Positions 6,086 to 9,558 of a DNA stretch of 9,558 nucleotides are shown in pieces (the first letter of the stretch is position 1; the number at the start of each line of letters is the position of its first letter). Under the pieces are notes generated by a model. The model made no database searches. It worked only from the letters and a program-made list of their open reading frames with translations, and was not told the origin of the DNA. This DNA is from Candidatus Hydrogenedentota bacterium. GTDB taxonomy: Bacteria > Hydrogenedentota > Hydrogenedentia > Hydrogenedentales > CAITNO01. The stretch covers positions 1 to 9,558 of the forward strand of contig JAKPUV010001165.1 in assembly GCA_029554925.1 (NCBI GenBank), in the 5' to 3' direction. The translations under genes and the position numbers were made by a program.

Positions 6086-7123
6086 TCAGCCGCCCATGAT
6101 GCCGCCGACGAAGTCGGCCACGGTGCCCATGACCGGCGCAAAGGACCCCTGCATGAGCTGGGTCGCCTCCTGGGCGGACCCGGCGGCGGCCAGGCCTGGC
6201 ACCGGCACATAGCGCAGGAACTCCACATGGCCGTCCATGAAGAGCACGTTGCTCCCGCCGGGGATGTGGTTGAACAGCGGCTCCGACGCGCCCGAGGAGA
6301 TGGTGTCGGACATGATCCACAGCGTGCTCTGGGCCATGTTGGCCGCGCCGGGGTTGTTGATGTCCGTGATCAGAAAGCGCTCGATGCCCTCGCGCAGGCG
6401 GTAGATGGTGTTGCCGCCGCCGTTCCCGGCGCCCGCCCAAGTCTGGGTGAGGGACGAATCCTGGTCCAGCAGCTGGGCCAGCCCGTGAGGGTTGCTGGCC
6501 AGCGCAATAAGGCCCGCCCCCGCCTCGGCGGCCAGCCCGTCCAGGGCCGCCCCGATCTGGACCGGCACCCACGGGTCGCCGGTGATGCTTCCGCCGAAGG
6601 TTTGCAGGATGGTGGTGATGGTGAAGGCGCTGGAGCGCTCCGTCAGTTTGAGGTTGTCGAAGCACCATCCAAGGTACATGTAGCTCGCGTCAATGTCCTC
6701 CGGCGCATAAGAGAGGCGCGGCGTGCCGGGCGCCTCCCCGGCGCTGTTCCCCGCCTGGAAATACAGGTCCTCCTGGGCGCTGCCCAGTTCCGGATCTGAC
6801 GGGCACAGCGCGATGTTCGGATCCGTCAGGTATTCCGGATAGATGGCATACACCGCAGGACCCGCGGCCAGCTCGATGCTGATGTTGCCGCCCCAGCGCG
6901 TCCGGTCGCGCACGACCTGCAGCGGCGGAAACGCGCCCTTGGCCTCGTTGTTGTACATCTTGAAGACGAGGCCCCACTGTTTCAGGTTGTTCTGGCAGCT
7001 GGAGCGCCGGGCCGCCTCGCGGGCGCGGGCGAGGGCCGGCAGCAGGATCGCCGCCAGAATGCCAATGATCGCGATGACCACCAGCAGCTCGATGAGAGTG
7101 AACCCTTTTCGTGACCTGCTCAT
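6086..7123 (-). CDS. Type II/IV pseudopilin-like protein with H-X-DG-type C-terminus
   Basis: A 345-residue exported protein with a textbook class III (prepilin) signal: MSRSRKG then [20 protein letters not shown]. Prepilin peptidase should cut between Gly7 and Phe8; Phe8 would be methylated and Glu12 is the conserved Glu at +5. The hydrophobic helix (8-30) anchors it in the inner membrane before assembly. Next come [28 protein letters not shown] residues (36-57) and a globular body with [12 protein letters not shown] segments. The tail contains [17 protein letters not shown], the processing-associated H-X-DG signature known from PVC and related bacteria, here with ten rather than nine residues between His and Asp. 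Such proteins are often numerous per genome and of unknown cargo. A perfect Shine-Dalgarno and a good promoter precede it; no secretion-machinery genes flank it. The Gly-rich C-terminus ([10 protein letters not shown]) is probably exposed. Confidence 0.92.
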   Translation of the reverse strand: MSRSRKGFTLIELLVVIAIIGILAAILLPALARAREAARRSSCQNNLKQWGLVFKMYNNEAKGAFPPLQVVRDRTRWGGNISIELAAGPAVYAIYPEYLTDPNIALCPSDPELGSAQEDLYFQAGNSAGEAPGTPRLSYAPEDIDASYMYLGWCFDNLKLTERSSAFTITTILQTFGGSITGDPWVPVQIGAALDGLAAEAGAGLIALASNPHGLAQLLDQDSSLTQTWAGAGNGGGNTIYRLREGIERFLITDINNPGAANMAQSTLWIMSDTISSGASEPLFNHIPGGSNVLFMDGHVEFLRYVPVPGLAAAGSAQEATQLMQGSFAPVMGTVADFVGGIMGG

Positions 7124-7131
7124 GATTCAAG

Positions 7132-7139
7132 TCCTCCTT
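7132..7139 (-). promoter_or_regulatory. Perfect Shine-Dalgarno of the pseudopilin gene
   Basis: AAGGAGGA on the minus strand (7139-7132) is 8 nt from ATG 7123. This fixes the start and predicts efficient translation. Confidence 0.85.
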
Positions 7140-7141
7140 CT

Positions 7142-7157
7142 GGGCCCGACCGGGCCC
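7142..7157 (-). other. Short GC hairpin in the pseudopilin leader
   Basis: Two GGGCCC hexamers (7142-7147 and 7152-7157), each self-complementary, flank a 4-nt loop directly upstream of the Shine-Dalgarno. They can form a 6-bp stem that stabilises the leader or limits ribosome access. Confidence 0.3.
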
Positions 7158-7191
7158 GGGTTAGAAGCCTGCCTACTTCACTCACAGAAAA

Positions 7192-7220
7192 AGTGTAACC
7201 CTTTTCCGATCATTTGACAA
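7192..7220 (-). promoter_or_regulatory. Probable sigma70-type promoter of the pseudopilin gene
   Basis: Minus-strand -35 TTGTCA (7220-7215, 5 of 6 to consensus), 17-nt spacer, -10 TACACT (7197-7192, 4 of 6). Transcription would start near 7185, giving a leader of about 60 nt. Two imperfect direct repeats, GGTTTCACA (7236-7244) and GGTTCACA (7253-7260), lie just upstream of the -35 and could bind an activator. Confidence 0.5.
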
Positions 7221-7310
7221 GCCCTCCGGAAGGAAGGTTTCACAGTATTTCCGGTTCACACGCGGGGGCGCACGCGTGCGGAGCGCAGGGGGAAGCCGGG
7301 AGGAGACGGG

Positions 7311-8375
7311 TCAGACGAGGATGTCGCGGAGCGCGGCCCGATGGTCGGTGATCCAGCGGCAGAGGTCGCCGATGATGTCCGCCACGCCCTTTTCCGGCCG
7401 CCAGCCGGTGGCGGCGGTGACCTCGGCGTTGTCGGTGACGTACCAGGGCACGTCGGCGGCGCGCGTTTCCGGGACGGAGCCGATGGGGATGCGGTTGCCC
7501 GTGGCCCCCTCGCAGAAGCCGGTCAGCTCCCGCAGCGAGGCGCTGGAGCCGGGGCCGCCGCCCGCGTTGAAGACGCGGCCCGTCCACTTCCCGACAGACG
7601 CGGCCTGCAGGAGCACCAGCCGGACCAGGTCGTCCACATGCAGCATGTCGCGCACCTGTTTCCCGGCGCCGCCGTAGCCGATGTAGGCGAGCTTCCCCCC
7701 GTAGACGTGGCGGGCGGCCCACAGCGCCGCCACCCCCTGGTCCACGCGGCCCATCTGCCAGGGCCCCGCGATCACGCCGCAGCGGTTGACCACGGCGGGC
7801 AGGCCGTACATGTCCGCGTATTCGGCGATCAGCAGCTCCGCGCAGAGTTTCGTGGCGCCGTAGAGGGAGCGGGGCCCGGCGAGCGGAAAGTCGGCGGAGA
7901 TGCCGGCGCGTGACACCCCGGGAAGAGGCTGCGCGGCCGCCGCCTCAAACCGCGTCTCCGCCTCCTCCAGGACAATCTCGTTCAGCCGTGCGACGGGATA
8001 CACGCGGCTCGTGGAGAGGAAGACCATCGCGGCCCCGTGGCGGCGGGCGTGTTCCAAGCAGCGCACCGCACCGCCAAGATTGGTGTCAACCACGTAGCCG
8101 GGGGCACCGTCTCGCCCGGCCAGCACGGAGGGCTCGGCGCTGCACTCGACGACGAGGTCGGCCGGGCCGCAGGCGTCGAGGTCCTCCGCCGACCGGACAT
8201 CGCCGTGGACAAACGACACGCCGCCCGCCGCGAGGCGCGGCAGGTTCAGCTCCGAACCGCGGCGGTGGAGATTGTCCAGCGCGGTGACGGCGGCGTCCTC
8301 GCACGCGGCCTTGAAGGCGAGCGCCAGCGCGCTTCCCACGAACCCGGCCCCGCCGGTGACGAGTATCTTCTGCAC
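7311..8375 (-). CDS. NAD-dependent nucleotide-sugar epimerase, CDP-paratose 2-epimerase-like
   Basis: Extended-SDR protein of 354 residues that would interconvert or modify a nucleotide-linked sugar for glycan synthesis, using bound NAD. Visible: Rossmann motif TGGAGFVGS (7-15), Asp34 in ALDNLHRRGSELNL after the second strand (the NAD-ribose position), FVHGDVRS (55-62), STS (121-123) and the catalytic YGATK (Tyr172, Lys176). The C-terminal pieces VDQGVAALWAARHVYGG (211-227) and GKQVRDMLHVDDLVRL (238-253) match the CDP-paratose/CDP-tyvelose 2-epimerase branch (RfbE) better than GalE. The exact sugar is uncertain. Start choice: an upstream ATG at 8390 has no ribosome site, whereas GTG 8375 is preceded at 8 nt by GGAGG (8388-8384), so GTG is preferred. 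It is divergent from the GalE-like gene, suggesting one polysaccharide or lipid-glycan locus. No clear terminator follows it. Confidence 0.88.
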   Translation of the reverse strand: MQKILVTGGAGFVGSALALAFKAACEDAAVTALDNLHRRGSELNLPRLAAGGVSFVHGDVRSAEDLDACGPADLVVECSAEPSVLAGRDGAPGYVVDTNLGGAVRCLEHARRHGAAMVFLSTSRVYPVARLNEIVLEEAETRFEAAAAQPLPGVSRAGISADFPLAGPRSLYGATKLCAELLIAEYADMYGLPAVVNRCGVIAGPWQMGRVDQGVAALWAARHVYGGKLAYIGYGGAGKQVRDMLHVDDLVRLVLLQAASVGKWTGRVFNAGGGPGSSASLRELTGFCEGATGNRIPIGSVPETRAADVPWYVTDNAEVTAATGWRPEKGVADIIGDLCRWITDHRAALRDILV

Positions 8376-8383
8376 CTTTGCAT

Positions 8384-8388
8384 CCTCC
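8384..8388 (-). promoter_or_regulatory. Shine-Dalgarno favouring the GTG start of the paratose-epimerase-like gene
   Basis: GGAGG (8388-8384, minus strand) lies 8 nt before GTG 8375. The GGAGG overlaps the alternative ATG codon at 8390-8388, which itself lacks an upstream ribosome site, so starting at the ATG would bury the only good Shine-Dalgarno within the coding region. Confidence 0.6.
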
Positions 8389-8390
8389 AT

Positions 8391-8505
8391 CAGGCGCGGC
8401 GCGAATGGAAGTCGCGCGCCCCCGTAGGGTACCATACCCGCAATCACAAACGAGCGCGCCCGCCCCCGGCATGCGCCGCGGGCCCCGCGCGGGGAGTCAT
8501 TATCC
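8391..8505. promoter_or_regulatory. Divergent intergenic region with a small dyad
   Basis: This 115-bp stretch must hold the start signals for both divergent epimerase genes. A dyad GGGTA-CCA-TACCC (8427-8439) lies near the middle and could be an operator. A 12-nt perfect palindrome CCCCGCGCGGGG (8483-8494) overlaps the GGGGAG Shine-Dalgarno (8491-8496) of the plus-strand gene and could fold over it. I could not find a convincing -35/-10 pair for either direction. Confidence 0.3.
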
Positions 8506-9450
8506 ATGAGCAGCATTCTCGTCACCGGCGGCGCCGGGTTTATCGGGTCGCATGTGTGCGACGCGCTGGTTGCGGCCGGGCATGACGTCACGGTGGTGGA
8601 CGACCTTTCCTCCGGGTGCGAGGATTTTCTCAACCCGGCGGCCGCCTTCTTCGAGATGGACATCCGGGCCGCGCAGCTCGCCGAGGTCTTCGAGGAGCGC
8701 CGCCCCGAGTATGTCTACCACCTCGCCGCGCAAATAGACGTGCGCCGCAGCGTGGAGGACCCGCTCTACGACGCCGACGTGAACGTGCGGGGCTCCATCA
8801 ACCTGCTCGAGCTGTGCGTGGCGCACAACGTGAAAAAGTTCATCTTCGCGTCCACCGGCGGCGCGATCTACGGGTCGCCCGAGAAGCTGCCCGCGCCGGA
8901 GACCTGCCCCGCCTTGCCCGAGTCGCACTACGGCGTGAGCAAGTACTGCGTGGAGCAGTACATCGGCCTCTACGGCCGGCTGCACAAGCTCCCGTACACC
9001 ATCCTGCGCTTCCCAAACGTCTACGGCCCCCGGCAGAGCCCCCACGGCGAGGCGGGCGTCTGCTCCATCCTCGCCGGGCTCATGCTCGACGGGACCGCCC
9101 CCGTGCTCTACGGCCAGGGCGAGCCCCTGCGCGACTATGTGTACGTGGGCGACATCGCGCGGGGCTGCCTGCTCGCGCTGAAGAAGGGCGACCGGGAGAT
9201 TCTGAATCTGGGCTCGGGGAAGGGCACCTCGGTGAAGGACCTCTTCTCCCACATCCAGAAACTCACCAAGTTCGAGGGCAAGGCCGTCCTCAAGGACCTG
9301 CGCGCCGGCGAGGTGCAGAAGATCTATATCACCGGCGCCCGGGCCGCCGAGGTCCTCGGATGGAAGCCCGAAGTTCCGCTCAAGGAGGGCCTTGAGCGCA
9401 CCGTGGCATTCATCCGCGAACAGCGCGAGAAGGCCGCCGAAGAGGCCTGA
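8506..9450 (+). CDS. NAD-dependent epimerase/dehydratase, UDP-glucose 4-epimerase (GalE)-like
   Basis: A 314-residue extended SDR that probably epimerises a UDP-hexose at C4. Visible: Rossmann motif TGGAGFIGSH (7-16), acidic VDDLSSG (31-37) at the end of the second strand, DIR (52-54), HLAAQIDVRRSVEDP (72-86), VNVRGSINLLE (92-102), FASTGGAIYG (114-123) with Ser116/Thr117, catalytic YGVSK (Tyr142, Lys146), RFPNVYGPRQ (168-177), and the substrate-site segment LRDYVYVGDIARG (208-220). Length and motifs fit the short bacterial and archaeal GalE-like group. UDP-glucuronate 4-epimerase or a 4,6-dehydratase is less likely but not excluded. ATG 8506 has GGGGAG 9 nt upstream. The next gene starts 19 nt after its stop codon, so they are probably co-transcribed. 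Confidence 0.92.
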   Translation: MSSILVTGGAGFIGSHVCDALVAAGHDVTVVDDLSSGCEDFLNPAAAFFEMDIRAAQLAEVFEERRPEYVYHLAAQIDVRRSVEDPLYDADVNVRGSINLLELCVAHNVKKFIFASTGGAIYGSPEKLPAPETCPALPESHYGVSKYCVEQYIGLYGRLHKLPYTILRFPNVYGPRQSPHGEAGVCSILAGLMLDGTAPVLYGQGEPLRDYVYVGDIARGCLLALKKGDREILNLGSGKGTSVKDLFSHIQKLTKFEGKAVLKDLRAGEVQKIYITGARAAEVLGWKPEVPLKEGLERTVAFIREQREKAAEEA

Positions 9451-9469
9451 ACGCGCGCACAGGGGCGCC

Positions 9470-9558
9470 ATGGCAGAACCCCGCAAAGCCGCCGTCCTCG
9501 TGGTGGACCAGAACGCCAGGGCCTGCCGGGCCCTGGTGGAGTGGTTGAACGACCGGGG
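9470..9558 (+). CDS. Probable response-regulator receiver protein, 5' end only
   Basis: Only 29 full codons are inside the window. The translation MAEPRKAAVLVVDQNARACR, then ALVEWLNDR, fits the first strand and first helix of a CheY-like receiver domain (pattern VLVVDDxxxxRxxLxxxLxxxG). Asp13 is one of the two acidic residues that bind Mg2+; the second position is Gln14 instead of Asp or Glu. AGGGG at 9461-9465 gives a somewhat close ribosome site (4 nt). The 19-bp gap to the GalE-like gene suggests co-transcription. The output domain, and the phospho-acceptor Asp, lie beyond the edge. Confidence 0.6.
   Translation, partial: MAEPRKAAVLVVDQNARACRALVEWLNDR

Noticed and set aside
6029..6799. 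Plus-strand open frame opposite the pseudopilin gene
   Set aside because: Begins inside the terminator hairpin and is antisense to a gene with a clear signal peptide and ribosome site.
8376..8663. N-terminal extension of the paratose-epimerase-like protein to 8663
   Set aside because: It would overlap the divergent GalE-like gene by more than 150 bp and precede the Rossmann motif with unrelated sequence.
8500..9486. Minus-strand open frame of 328 codons opposite the GalE-like gene
   Set aside because: Antisense shadow of a clear SDR gene, with no motifs of its own.

Overview
The window is GC-rich bacterial DNA (roughly two thirds G+C by eye), with canonical Shine-Dalgarno sites, sigma70-like promoters and one clean rho-independent terminator. 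The pseudopilin with an H-X-DG-type C-terminal motif, the abundance of interspersed inverted repeats and the base composition suggest an environmental lineage of the PVC/Planctomycetota/Hydrogenedentota kind. That placement is inference; no taxonomic marker gene is present.

Layout. 1-1950 (minus): Lon protease, cut at the window edge before its catalytic Ser/Lys dyad. 1951-2089: lon leader with a near-consensus promoter (TTGTGA-17-TATAAT) starting just after the upstream gene ends. 2090-3982 (minus): a complete ABC-F ATPase with its own likely promoter at 4023-4052. 3983-5026: about 1 kb with no intact gene. It holds four unrelated inverted-repeat elements and a short decayed RHS/YD-repeat remnant. 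5027-6007 (plus): a dihydrodipicolinate-synthase-superfamily aldolase or lyase, closed by a strong terminator (6034-6070). 6086-7123 (minus): a type II/IV pseudopilin-like protein with its own promoter and a perfect Shine-Dalgarno. 7311-8375 (minus) and 8506-9450 (plus): two divergently transcribed SDR-type nucleotide-sugar epimerases, one resembling CDP-paratose 2-epimerase and one resembling GalE. 9470-9558 (plus): the start of a probable response-regulator receiver domain, 19 bp after the GalE-like gene.

How the genes work together. Lon (proteolysis) and ABC-F (ribosome-associated translation factor) are same-strand housekeeping neighbours. The two epimerases probably serve surface polysaccharide or glycan synthesis. 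The aldolase and the pseudopilin look like separate single-gene units. I see no convincing new multi-gene system. The most unusual part is the repeat island at 4137-4900, where several palindromic repeat families and an RHS scrap have accumulated in one intergenic gap. Many apparent long ORFs antisense to the real genes are artefacts of high GC at third codon positions.
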